Made by a program: the position numbers and the translations under genes
The notes under the pieces: model-generated
Database searches by the model: none
What the model saw: only the letters and a program-made list of their open reading frames with translations
Told to the model about the DNA's origin: nothing
From: Bacteroidales bacterium UBA2712
Lineage (GTDB): Bacteria > Bacteroidota > Bacteroidia > Bacteroidales > Paludibacteraceae
Length of the DNA: 64,000 bases
NCBI GenBank assembly: GCA_002354055.1
Contig: DEKW01000013.1
Span: forward strand, 167,578-231,577
Reading direction: 5' to 3'
Part shown: one piece after another, positions 26,419 through 33,820 of the stretch
Layout of the letters: each line of letters starts with the position of its first letter
Position numbering within the stretch: the first letter of the stretch is position 1

Positions 26419-27034
26419 AGCGAGCATTCAGGCCCTCAACTACTTCGTCGGTAATGTCGTAACCGGCCACCTTATTCATCAGCACAGCGTCATTCAAGAT
26501 CAGGTGATAGTGACCATCGGCGTTCAACTCACGCAAGTATGCCTGTACAGAGTCCTGCAGCTGCTGCGTCAAAGCGGCTTGCTGGTTCATGAAATCATTG
26601 CTCAACTGCTGACGGAGGTTCTCCAGGTCCTGCTGTTTAGCTGCCAGTTGTTGCTCTTTCTTCTGCAAACGGCTCTGCTCACTCTCTGCACGCTCACGAC
26701 TCAGGAATGCACCTGCTTCTACTTTCTTCTGGAAGTTCAGTACGTCCTGCTGGAAAGTCTCATACTCCTTCTGGAAAGCTTTAGCTTTCGTATCGAGTTT
26801 CACCATCGACTCCTCATACTGGGATTGCAGTTTCTCCGAACTCTCCACAGCCAGCGAGTAGTGGGTCAGAATGGAGTCCGTATTCACTACCGCAATCGGC
26901 AGCAAATCACCTTGCGCCTCTACATCCGCGTTCGCAGACTTCTTTGCCCAAGGATTGTACGTAAAAAAGAGAATAAACAGCGCAGCAACTCCTGCTGCCA
27001 AAATCGATTCAACGATAATACTAATTTTGTTCAT
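26408..27034 (-). CDS. OmpH/Skp-family periplasmic chaperone
   Basis: 208 residues: an N-terminal membrane or uncleaved signal segment (IIVESILAAGVAALFILFF), then the Skp opening IAVVNTDSILTHYSLA and a long coiled coil (about residues 65-165) rich in Gln, Glu and Lys. Skp chaperones outer-membrane proteins. Being directly upstream of and overlapping a barrel gene supports that function. The N-terminal anchor rather than a cleavable peptide is a little unusual. Confidence 0.85.
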   Translation of the reverse strand: MNKISIIVESILAAGVAALFILFFTYNPWAKKSANADVEAQGDLLPIAVVNTDSILTHYSLAVESSEKLQSQYEESMVKLDTKAKAFQKEYETFQQDVLNFQKKVEAGAFLSRERAESEQSRLQKKEQQLAAKQQDLENLRQQLSNDFMNQQAALTQQLQDSVQAYLRELNADGHYHLILNDAVLMNKVAGYDITDEVVEGLNARYAK

Positions 27035-27105
27035 TGTTATTTTGTTTTTTATTGTTTACTTTTTTGTAGGCCTTTTTAGGCCGGAATAGGCCGCTGTATG
27101 CAGAG

Positions 27106-27315
27106 CTAAAGCTCCGTAACATTTAATTTCTGTGCGGCTTTATGTTCCGCCTCTTTATCAAGGGTCTTGGCGCAGTGGATCTTATCCTTCTTCAGACGCG
27201 CGTTCTGGTGTATATGTTGCGAGCGGAAAGTATGGTCTTTTCGAAAGATCACACCCACGCACAGTAGCATCATCGCCACCATCAAAAACACTATCGCTAA
27301 CAGTATAGATTTCAT
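27106..27315 (-). CDS. Small conserved membrane protein
   Basis: 69 residues with one N-terminal transmembrane helix (ILLAIVFLMVAMMLLCVGVIF) followed by a basic tail with FRSQHIHQNARLKKDKIHCAKTLDKEAEH. I recall short Bacteroidetes proteins with the same helix-plus-His/Cys tail; function unknown. A good promoter lies directly upstream. The gap to the skp gene contains AGGCC-type repeats (27067-27093). Confidence 0.7.
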   Translation of the reverse strand: MKSILLAIVFLMVAMMLLCVGVIFRKDHTFRSQHIHQNARLKKDKIHCAKTLDKEAEHKAAQKLNVTEL

Positions 27316-27335
27316 ACGTTTTCAAAAATTGCGTG

Positions 27336-27374
27336 CAAAGTTACTAAAAAAATATGACATATGCAAGCATATGC
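27336..27374 (-). promoter_or_regulatory. Promoter of the small membrane protein, within a hairpin
   Basis: -33 TTG (27364-27366), 20-base spacer with ATGTCA and a T tract, -7 TAACTTTG (27336-27343). The -33 lies in the centre of the inverted repeat CATATGC/GCATATG, repeating the terminator-promoter design of 16517 and 17116. Confidence 0.7.
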
Positions 27375-27470
27375 CATCATTTTCGCAAATTTTCTTTATT
27401 TTTCCTCTCCATTCCAAAGAATCTCCATAGACACCATATGCACCCCAAATAATGGTAAAATACTACCATT

Positions 27471-27514
27471 ACCATAGAATCACCATAAGATGACCATAGG
27501 ATCACCATAGAATG
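27471..27514. repeat. 11 bp tandem array
   Basis: Four units ACCATAGAATC, ACCATAAGATG, ACCATAGGATC, ACCATAGAATG in the 454-base divergent intergenic region between the small membrane gene and prsW. No gene is seen between 27375 and 27769. Confidence 0.75.
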
Positions 27515-27659
27515 AAACCTAAATTTTGTCATTTATATGCTTTTCATATATATACGTAGTATATATACTTTTTGTTCGGTTTTCTACAAAAACAGACAAA
27601 ACAAACCACTCCTCAACATCGAACTTTTTATTAAAAATTTAAAGAAAACGCGCGCGGGC

Positions 27660-27690
27660 TTGCGTATGTCAAAAAAAAGTTGTAACTTTG
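27660..27690 (+). promoter_or_regulatory. prsW promoter
   Basis: -33 TTG (27660-27662), 20-base spacer with GTATGTC and A8 then GTTG, -7 TAACTTTG (27683-27690). The downstream GCACGCAATTTTTG is identical to that after the minus-strand promoter 27336. The expected leader is about 75 bases. Confidence 0.8.
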
Positions 27691-27769
27691 CACGCAATTT
27701 TTGCGGAAGGGAGAATTTCTGACCATAAAAACAACAACAAATAAGGAATAGTATAAGGAATTTAGAATT

Positions 27770-28465
27770 ATGATTTGGAGTTTGATTGCGGCGGCATTAG
27801 CGCCGGTTGTATTGCTTTTTATTTATATTTTGGTCAAGGATATGCGGCAGCCGGAGCCGTTGGTATGGCTGCTGAAGGCATTGTGCTATGGTGTGATTTC
27901 GGCTTTGCTGGTCATTATTGTGATGAGTCCGTTCGGGGAGATGGAAGTGACGAGTTGGGTAACGGGCTTTCTGAAGGCATTTGTGCAGGCAGGCATACCG
28001 GAGGAGAGTGCGAAACTGCTGATGCTGTGGTTGCTGCTGAGAAAAAATCCGTACTATGACGAGCGCTTGGACGGTATTGTGTATGCATCGTGTATCGGTT
28101 TGGGATTTGCCGGATTCGAGAACATCGGGTATCTGATGCAGGGTTTGGAAGACGGCAGTTGGATCTCTATCGGCGTGAGCCGAGCGCTCTTTGCGGTTCC
28201 GGGGCACTTCTTCTTCGGCGTAGTCATGGGATTTTTCTATGGTTTGGCTACTTTCGGGGATCCGGCAAAGAGAAAGATAAATCTGTTTTTAGCGTGGTTC
28301 ATGCCGATGATGGCGCACGGGCTGTACGACGGCGTGTTGATGAGTATGGGTGCGATGCCGGAATATATCGCAGGAATCATGTTGATCGTGTTCATCGTGG
28401 GCTTTAACAGGCTGCGCAAATATAGCGTAAAGCTGATTGAAAAGCATCAAAATGAAATAGTATAA
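27770..28465 (+). CDS. prsW: PrsW-family intramembrane metalloprotease
   Basis: 231 residues with about seven membrane helices. The conserved motifs are GIPEESAKLL (about residue 76), GFAGFENIGY (about 112), RALFAVPGHFFFGVVMGFFYG (about 138) and MAHGLYDGVL (about 184), supplying Glu and His metal ligands. In Bacillus PrsW cleaves an anti-sigma factor; no anti-sigma gene is nearby, so the target here is unknown. Monocistronic or co-transcribed with the bactofilin gene 100 bases downstream. Confidence 0.88.
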   Translation: MIWSLIAAALAPVVLLFIYILVKDMRQPEPLVWLLKALCYGVISALLVIIVMSPFGEMEVTSWVTGFLKAFVQAGIPEESAKLLMLWLLLRKNPYYDERLDGIVYASCIGLGFAGFENIGYLMQGLEDGSWISIGVSRALFAVPGHFFFGVVMGFFYGLATFGDPAKRKINLFLAWFMPMMAHGLYDGVLMSMGAMPEYIAGIMLIVFIVGFNRLRKYSVKLIEKHQNEIV

Positions 28466-28473
28466 AAAAAAAC

Positions 28474-28527
28474 AGCCACACAGAAAACGGCTAAAAAAGA
28501 AATATAGTAGCCACACGGGAAACGGCT
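28474..28527. repeat. Two direct repeats forming small hairpins before the bactofilin gene
   Basis: AGCCACACAGAAAACGGCT (28474-28492) and AGCCACACGGGAAACGGCT (28509-28527), 35 bases apart, each with AGCC/GGCT arms and followed by AAAA. Confidence 0.6.
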
Positions 28528-28565
28528 AAAATAAACGATAATTAATAATATAAAATACAGGAATT

Positions 28566-28931
28566 ATGGCAAATGACAAACAAGGCGGTTTGATGTTCAA
28601 CGCGCTGACCGCAGGTAGTAAGATCGTCGGTAATATTAGTGCCGATAGCGATTTTCGTATTGATGGTACGATTGAGGGGGAGTTGAAGTGTACCGGCAAA
28701 GTAGTAATTGGTGAGGCAGGAAAGGTGAAAGGCACTGTAGTCTGCCAGAATGCAGAGATACTGGGTCTGATGGACGGCAAGATTACTTGCAACCAGCAGT
28801 TGTCGTTGCGTGCAAGCGGAAAAATCCAGGGCGAAGTGCAGACAAAAATCCTGGTAGTAGAGCCGGGTGCGCAGTTTAACGGAAGTTGCTCGATGGGTAG
28901 TAATGCTACTCCAATCCCAGAGAAAAAGTAG
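28566..28931 (+). CDS. Bactofilin (polymer-forming cytoskeletal protein)
   Basis: 121 residues. The beta-helical bactofilin domain (about residues 15-108) shows the regular hydrophobic-Gly pattern: GNISADSDFRIDGTIEGELKC, VVIGEAGKVKGTV, ASGKIQGEV, LVVEPGAQFNG. Short disordered tails flank it. Bactofilins polymerise without nucleotide and organise the envelope. No M23 peptidase partner gene adjoins it here. Confidence 0.9.
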   Translation: MANDKQGGLMFNALTAGSKIVGNISADSDFRIDGTIEGELKCTGKVVIGEAGKVKGTVVCQNAEILGLMDGKITCNQQLSLRASGKIQGEVQTKILVVEPGAQFNGSCSMGSNATPIPEKK

Positions 28932-28968
28932 TTTTTCCATCGAATTTCCGTTAGTATTACGTCGTATG

Positions 28969-29012
28969 AAGCATACGATGAGCATTCGATCAGCATACGA
29001 TGAGCATTCGAT
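28969..29012. repeat. 11 bp tandem array between bactofilin and DUF1015 genes
   Basis: AAGCATACGAT, GAGCATTCGAT, CAGCATACGAT, GAGCATTCGAT: four units with alternating TAC/TTC. Confidence 0.75.
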
Positions 29013-29055
29013 TGGAGTGTTAGTATAGTAGTGTACATAATAAAAAATCAGTTAT

Positions 29056-30390
29056 ATGAGGATCAAGCCTTTTAAGGGTATTCGTCCGCCGAAAGAGTTG
29101 GTGGAGCAAGTAAGCAGCAGGCCATACGACGTGCTCAATAGTGAAGAGGCACGTGCTGAAGCTGCAGGCAATGAGAAGAGTTTGTATCATATCATCAAAC
29201 CGGAAATCAATTTTGCGCCGGGAACGGATGAACATGACGAGCGTGTGTATGGAGCGGCTGTGGAGCAGTTCAAGCTGTTCAAAGAGAAAGGATGGTTAGT
29301 GCAGGACCAAGAGGAGAAATACTACGTTTATGCGCAGACCATCCTGGCTAAAGGCGAGGGGCTGGAAAACGCTACCGGAGCGGCTTTGGCAGGAGAGAAA
29401 GCGAAGACGCAGTATGGTCTGGTTGTCGGCGCGTGGGTAGATGATTATCTGGAGGGACGCATTAAGAAGCACGAGTTGACGCGTAAGGACAAAGAGGAAG
29501 ACCGCATGAAACATGTACGTGTGCTGAACGCAAACATGGAGCCGGTTTTCTTTGCTTATCCCCATCGTGAGGATCTGGATGAGATTGTAAAAGAAGTAGT
29601 GAAAGGTGAGCCGGAGTATGATTTTGTAGCGGCTCCGGAAGGTTTCCGACACACGTTCTGGGTAATTAACGACAAGCAGACTATTGCCCGGATTACGGAG
29701 ATTTTTGCTGAGATTCCGGCGATGTATATTGCGGATGGTCACCATCGTTCGGCTGCAGCTGCCGGCGTCGGGGCGGAAAGGAAAAGCCTCCCCCAACCCC
29801 TCCATAAAGGAGGGGAGATTCCGGAGTATGAGTTCTTTATGGCGGTGTGTTTCCCGGATGACCAGCTGAATATTATTGATTACAACCGCGTGGTGAAGGA
29901 CCTGAACGGGCTTAGCGAGGCGGAGTTCTTGAAAGCCTTAGAGGATGATTTCGAAATCAAAGCCTACCCCCATCCCCTTCCTGAAGGGAAGGGAGATTTC
30001 TCTGCAGTAAAGCCTAAGGGATTGCATAATTTCAGCCTCTATCTGGGCGGTAAATGGTACTCGTTGACCGCCAAGGAAGGAAGGTATAATGATGCAGACC
30101 CAATCGGCGTGCTCGATGTCACTATCTCCAGTAACCTCATCTTGGACAAGATCCTTGGCATTAAGGACCTCAGAAGCGACAAACGTATTGATTTCGTGGG
30201 CGGAATCAGGGGATTAGGCGAACTAAAGAGACGTGTAGATAGCGGCGAGATGAAGATGGCTTTGGCACTCTACCCTGTTACCATGCAGCAGATCATCGAC
30301 ATAGCTGACAGCGGAAATATCATGCCTCCGAAAACGACGTGGTTTGAACCCAAACTACGCAGCGGACTTGTGGTACATAGTTTGGAATAA
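29056..30390 (+). CDS. DUF1015 family protein
   Basis: 444 residues; start IKPFKGIRPPKELVEQVSSRPYDVL and motifs YIADGHHRSAAA (about residue 230), FFMAVCFPDDQLNIIDYNRVV and the C-terminal MPPKTTWFEPKLRSGLV define the family, whose function is not known; it is often next to serA/serC. Two inserts look foreign: residues about 242-255 (KSLPQPLHKGGEI) and about 302-315 (AYPHPLPEGKGDF) are each encoded by a copy of one palindromic repeat (29785-29820 and 29961-29998). Both keep the frame, so the protein is probably still made. Confidence 0.9.
   Translation: MRIKPFKGIRPPKELVEQVSSRPYDVLNSEEARAEAAGNEKSLYHIIKPEINFAPGTDEHDERVYGAAVEQFKLFKEKGWLVQDQEEKYYVYAQTILAKGEGLENATGAALAGEKAKTQYGLVVGAWVDDYLEGRIKKHELTRKDKEEDRMKHVRVLNANMEPVFFAYPHREDLDEIVKEVVKGEPEYDFVAAPEGFRHTFWVINDKQTIARITEIFAEIPAMYIADGHHRSAAAAGVGAERKSLPQPLHKGGEIPEYEFFMAVCFPDDQLNIIDYNRVVKDLNGLSEAEFLKALEDDFEIKAYPHPLPEGKGDFSAVKPKGLHNFSLYLGGKWYSLTAKEGRYNDADPIGVLDVTISSNLILDKILGIKDLRSDKRIDFVGGIRGLGELKRRVDSGEMKMALALYPVTMQQIIDIADSGNIMPPKTTWFEPKLRSGLVVHSLE
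29785..29820. repeat. Palindromic element in coding sequence, copy A
   Basis: AGCCTCCCCCAACCCCTCC, loop ATAAA, GGAGGGGAGATT. Arms CCCCTCC (29797-29803) and GGAGGGG (29809-29815). It is in frame in the DUF1015 gene. Confidence 0.8.
29961..29998. repeat. Palindromic element in coding sequence, copy B
   Basis: AGCCTACCCCCATCCCCTTC with arms CCCTTCC (29975-29981) and GGAAGGG (29987-29993), ending AGATT as copy A does. Compensating changes keep the stem. Confidence 0.78.
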
Positions 30391-30425
30391 AGACCGCGTC
30401 GCTAAAGGAATAAGGAATAAAGACA
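30391..30425. repeat. Dispersed TTTAGCGAAGCGGTC element, inverted copy
   Basis: Reverse complement reads GTCTTTATTCCTTATTCC then TTTAGCGACGCGGTCT. It fills the junction between the DUF1015 gene and porE. Confidence 0.6.
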
Positions 30426-30428
30426 TCA

Positions 30429-32507
30429 ATGAATAGCAGAATCTACAAATATTCATTATTGGCAATTTTAGTGGCGATGATATTACTGCCGGGATGTAGT
30501 ATTCAGAAGCGTATCAAGCGAGCGGATAAGAAGTTTGCTATCGGCGAGTACTATACCGCGGCGGATATCTATAAGTCATGTTACGGACGGCTATCGTCCA
30601 AGACGGAGAAGCAGCTAAAAGGCTATGTGGCATACAAACAAGGCGAGTGCTACCGGATCTTGAACAACCCGAGAGCCACTAACTGCTATCAGAATGCCAT
30701 CCGTAACAAGTACTTCCTGCAGGACTCAACGGTGTTCTTGCATGCCGGCATGGCGTACCAGTATCAGGGTAAGTATAAAGATGCTGCCAAGAACTATGAA
30801 TTGTATCTTCAAGCCCATCCGGATAACTATGTAGCACAGGCCGGTCAATACGCGTGCGCGAAGATAGAGGAGTGGAAGAAAGAAGGTTCGCGATATAAGA
30901 TTGCCGAAGCGAAGGAATTTAATCAGCGGCGTACAAGCAACTTCGCACCGATGTTTATCGGCGAACAAAACGATGCGTTGATGTTCACCAGTAACCGGCA
31001 GGAGAAGCAGAAAGGCGGCACGAAGAAGCTGAAGAGACCAAGTAACGTAACCGGACAACAACTCTTCCAGTTGTACCAGACGCGCAAGAACGCTGCAGGA
31101 GAATGGGAGGAGATCGTGTTGGCGGAAGGTCTGTACGATGCGCCGGAAGAGGAGCAAACAGAGAAGAACGATTCTACGGGCGGCAAAGGATCCGGAACCG
31201 CTGAGATGGGTGTTTGTTGTTTCAGCAAAGACGGCAGGACGATGTATTTCACCTATTCAAAGCCGATTAACGGAAAAGATCTGGGCGCTAAGATCTACAA
31301 GAGCGAGCGTGCCAGCGGAGAATGGGGCGAAGCGCAGGAAGTGAAGCTTTTTGCGGACAGCTCGATTACGGTCGGTCATCCGGCTCTGAACCCCACGGGC
31401 GACACCTTGTATTTCGTGAGTGACGCTATAGGAGGCGAAGGCGGAAAAGATATCTGGATGGCAGAGTTAGACGGCACGGAATGGGTGAACGCCCATCCTC
31501 TCGGCAAAGGCATCAACACGCCGGCGGATGAGATGTACCCGTACGTGCATGCCGACGGAACGCTGTATTTCGCCAGCAACGGACATCCGGGTTATGGTGG
31601 TCTGGATATTTATAAGGCGACTCGCGACACGACGGCAAAAGATACGACGGTCTGGGTGCTTTATAACATGGGCGCGCCGTTTAACGGTTCAGGAGACGAC
31701 TTCGGAATCACTTTTGCGGGTGAGAGCCAGGACGGCTTCTTCTCTTCGAACAGAGGCGATAAGAAAGGTTTTGACAAGATCTACAGTTTCCGGTTGCCGG
31801 AGATGGAGTTTATCGCAGAAGGCACCGTGAGCGACGAAGAAGGCAATCCTCTCTCTGATGCCAAGCTGCATGTAGTGGGCAGCGATGGTACGAACAGCCG
31901 CGTTAATGTGCGTAGAGACGGAACATATAAGATCAAGTTGCAGAAAGAGGTCAAGTATGTGATGTTAGCGACCGCCCGCGGCCATCTGAATGCCAAAGAG
32001 CAATGGACGACGCTGAACTTAAAGGACAGCAAGACTTATACGCTCAATTTCACGCTAAGCCCGATCAGCAGGCCTGTTAAGATGGAGAACATCTTCTATG
32101 AGTTCGGCCGATGGGAGATCACTAAAGCGAGTGAGACGGAGTTGTTGCACCTTGTCAAACTGCTGCAAGACAACCCGAATATCACCATTGAGCTGAGCGC
32201 ACACACGGATATGAAAGGTAATGAGGCGTTCAACCAGGAACTGAGTCAGAAACGTGCGCAGAGTTGCTGCGACTACCTCATCCAGAAAGGTATTGAGAAA
32301 GAGCGTCTAACGCCGGTGGGTTATGGCAAGAGCAAGCCTGTGAAAGCCGATAAAGCGCTGAATAAGCAGTATCCGTGGATTCCTGTGGAGCAGGAGTTAG
32401 ACGAAGCGTTTATCACAGGGCTCACGGAGGACAAGCAGGAGATCTGCAACCAGATCAACCGTAGAACGGAATTTAAGGTACTAAAAACGACATATAAGTT
32501 ATACTAA
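30429..32507 (+). CDS. porE: PorE-like T9SS lipoprotein (TPR, beta-propeller, CRD, OmpA-like)
   Basis: 692 residues. Lipoprotein signal (LLPGCS, Cys near residue 24); TPR region (about 30-145); a PD40/WD40-type propeller (about 165-450) with repeated FVSDAIGGEGGKDIWMAE and YFASNGHPGYGGLDIYKA blades; a carboxypeptidase-regulatory-like domain (about 460-540); and an OmpA peptidoglycan-binding domain (about 550-665) with IELSAHTDMKGNEAFNQELSQ and RLTPVGYGKS. This domain order matches Porphyromonas PorE, which ties the T9SS to peptidoglycan. It overlaps thyA by one base (TAATG). Other OmpA/PD40 paralogues exist in the phylum, so the orthology is likely but not certain. Confidence 0.8.
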   Translation: MNSRIYKYSLLAILVAMILLPGCSIQKRIKRADKKFAIGEYYTAADIYKSCYGRLSSKTEKQLKGYVAYKQGECYRILNNPRATNCYQNAIRNKYFLQDSTVFLHAGMAYQYQGKYKDAAKNYELYLQAHPDNYVAQAGQYACAKIEEWKKEGSRYKIAEAKEFNQRRTSNFAPMFIGEQNDALMFTSNRQEKQKGGTKKLKRPSNVTGQQLFQLYQTRKNAAGEWEEIVLAEGLYDAPEEEQTEKNDSTGGKGSGTAEMGVCCFSKDGRTMYFTYSKPINGKDLGAKIYKSERASGEWGEAQEVKLFADSSITVGHPALNPTGDTLYFVSDAIGGEGGKDIWMAELDGTEWVNAHPLGKGINTPADEMYPYVHADGTLYFASNGHPGYGGLDIYKATRDTTAKDTTVWVLYNMGAPFNGSGDDFGITFAGESQDGFFSSNRGDKKGFDKIYSFRLPEMEFIAEGTVSDEEGNPLSDAKLHVVGSDGTNSRVNVRRDGTYKIKLQKEVKYVMLATARGHLNAKEQWTTLNLKDSKTYTLNFTLSPISRPVKMENIFYEFGRWEITKASETELLHLVKLLQDNPNITIELSAHTDMKGNEAFNQELSQKRAQSCCDYLIQKGIEKERLTPVGYGKSKPVKADKALNKQYPWIPVEQELDEAFITGLTEDKQEICNQINRRTEFKVLKTTYKLY

Positions 32508-33301
32508 TGAAACAGTATTTAGATTTATGCCAGCGTGTGCTGGACGAAGGCACTATCAAACATGACCGTACGGGCACGGGAACGATCTCTGTGTTCGGTC
32601 ACCAGATGCGATTCAAGATGTCGGACGGTTTTCCGCTCTTGACGACCAAGAAACTGCATCTGAAGTCCATCATCTATGAACTCTTGTGGTTCTTACAGGG
32701 CGACACGAACGTGAAGTATCTGCAGGATCACGGCGTGCGCATCTGGAACGAATGGGCGGATGAGAACGGCGAGTTAGGTCCTGTGTATGGGCATCAATGG
32801 CGCTCGTGGCCGGATTATAACGGCGGTACGATTGACCAGATTGCCAATATAGTAAAGATGATTAAGGAAAATCCCGATAGCCGCCGGATGATGGTCAGCG
32901 CTTGGAATGTAGCGGAAGTGGAGAAGATGGCTCTCCCACCCTGCCACTGCCTGTTTCAGTTCTATGTGGCGGATGGCAAGCTGAGTCTGCAACTCTACCA
33001 ACGCAGCGCAGATATCTTCCTCGGCGTGCCGTTCAATATCGCCAGCTATGCGTTATTGCTGCAGATGATGGCGCAAGTTACGGGTCTGGAGTGCGGCGAT
33101 TTCGTACACACACTCGGCGATGCGCATATCTATCTGAACCATTTGGAGCAAGTGAAGTTGCAGTTGACACGTGAACCGCGGGCTTTGCCGAAGATGATTA
33201 TCAATCCGGAGGTGAAGGACTTATTTAGCTTTCAGTACGAAGATTTCAGCCTTCAGGACTACGACCCGCATCCACACATTGCAGGACAAGTGTCGGTTTA
33301 A
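32507..33301 (+). CDS. thyA: Thymidylate synthase
   Basis: 264-residue folate-dependent enzyme making dTMP from dUMP. RTGTGTISVFGHQMRF (folate/phosphate Arg), the catalytic Cys in ALPPCHCLFQFYV (about residue 146), RSADIFLGVPFNIASYA and the C-terminal HIAGQVSV are all present. Its product dihydrofolate is recycled by the folA gene next door. Confidence 0.97.
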   Translation: MKQYLDLCQRVLDEGTIKHDRTGTGTISVFGHQMRFKMSDGFPLLTTKKLHLKSIIYELLWFLQGDTNVKYLQDHGVRIWNEWADENGELGPVYGHQWRSWPDYNGGTIDQIANIVKMIKENPDSRRMMVSAWNVAEVEKMALPPCHCLFQFYVADGKLSLQLYQRSADIFLGVPFNIASYALLLQMMAQVTGLECGDFVHTLGDAHIYLNHLEQVKLQLTREPRALPKMIINPEVKDLFSFQYEDFSLQDYDPHPHIAGQVSV

Positions 33302-33331
33302 TTACGAATTACAAATTACGAATTACGAATT
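33302..33331. repeat. Heptamer array thyA-folA
   Basis: TTACGAA, TTACAAA, TTACGAA, TTACGAA, then TT and the folA ATG. The array starts one base after the thyA stop codon, so it is the whole junction. Confidence 0.8.
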
Positions 33332-33820
33332 ATGATTTCGATTATAGTAGCTATCGCAGAGAACTATGCGATTGGAAAGAAAGGTGATCTGTTGTGCCAC
33401 CTGCCGGCGGACTTAAAACACTTCAAGGAGATTACGTCCGGAAAGACCGTAATGATGGGCGAAAGAACCTTCTTCTCGCTGCCCAAACATCCTCTGCCCA
33501 ACAGGCGGAATATCGTTCTGACGGACGTGCAAGGCAAGACCTTTGAAGGCGCCGAAGCCGTTTATTCCTTGGACGAGATGGAAGCAAAGGTAAAAGGCGA
33601 AGAAGAGGCTTTCGTTATTGGCGGCGGCATGGTCTATCGGCAGATGATGGAGCGCGCAGACAAGTTATATATCACCCATATCCATCATAGCTGGGAGGAC
33701 GCGGATACGTTCTTCCCTGTGATTGATCCAGCGGTATGGAAACAAACCGGCGCAGAGCGGCACGAAGCGGACGAGAAGAACCCGTACGCCTATACGTTTG
33801 CGGAGTATGTACGAAAATAA
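33332..33820 (+). CDS. folA: Dihydrofolate reductase
   Basis: 162 residues: MISIIVAIAENYAIGKKGDLLCHLPADLKHFK with the catalytic Asp in the PADLKHFK helix, GKTVMMGERTFFSLP, and the NADPH-binding IGGGMVYRQMM (about residue 97). Functionally coupled to thyA. Its 3' end overlaps tex by 14 bases. Confidence 0.96.
   Translation: MISIIVAIAENYAIGKKGDLLCHLPADLKHFKEITSGKTVMMGERTFFSLPKHPLPNRRNIVLTDVQGKTFEGAEAVYSLDEMEAKVKGEEEAFVIGGGMVYRQMMERADKLYITHIHHSWEDADTFFPVIDPAVWKQTGAERHEADEKNPYAYTFAEYVRK

Noticed and set aside
27471..27514. CRISPR array candidate
   Set aside because: Units are 11 bp and contiguous without spacers; all other arrays also lack spacers and no cas gene is present.
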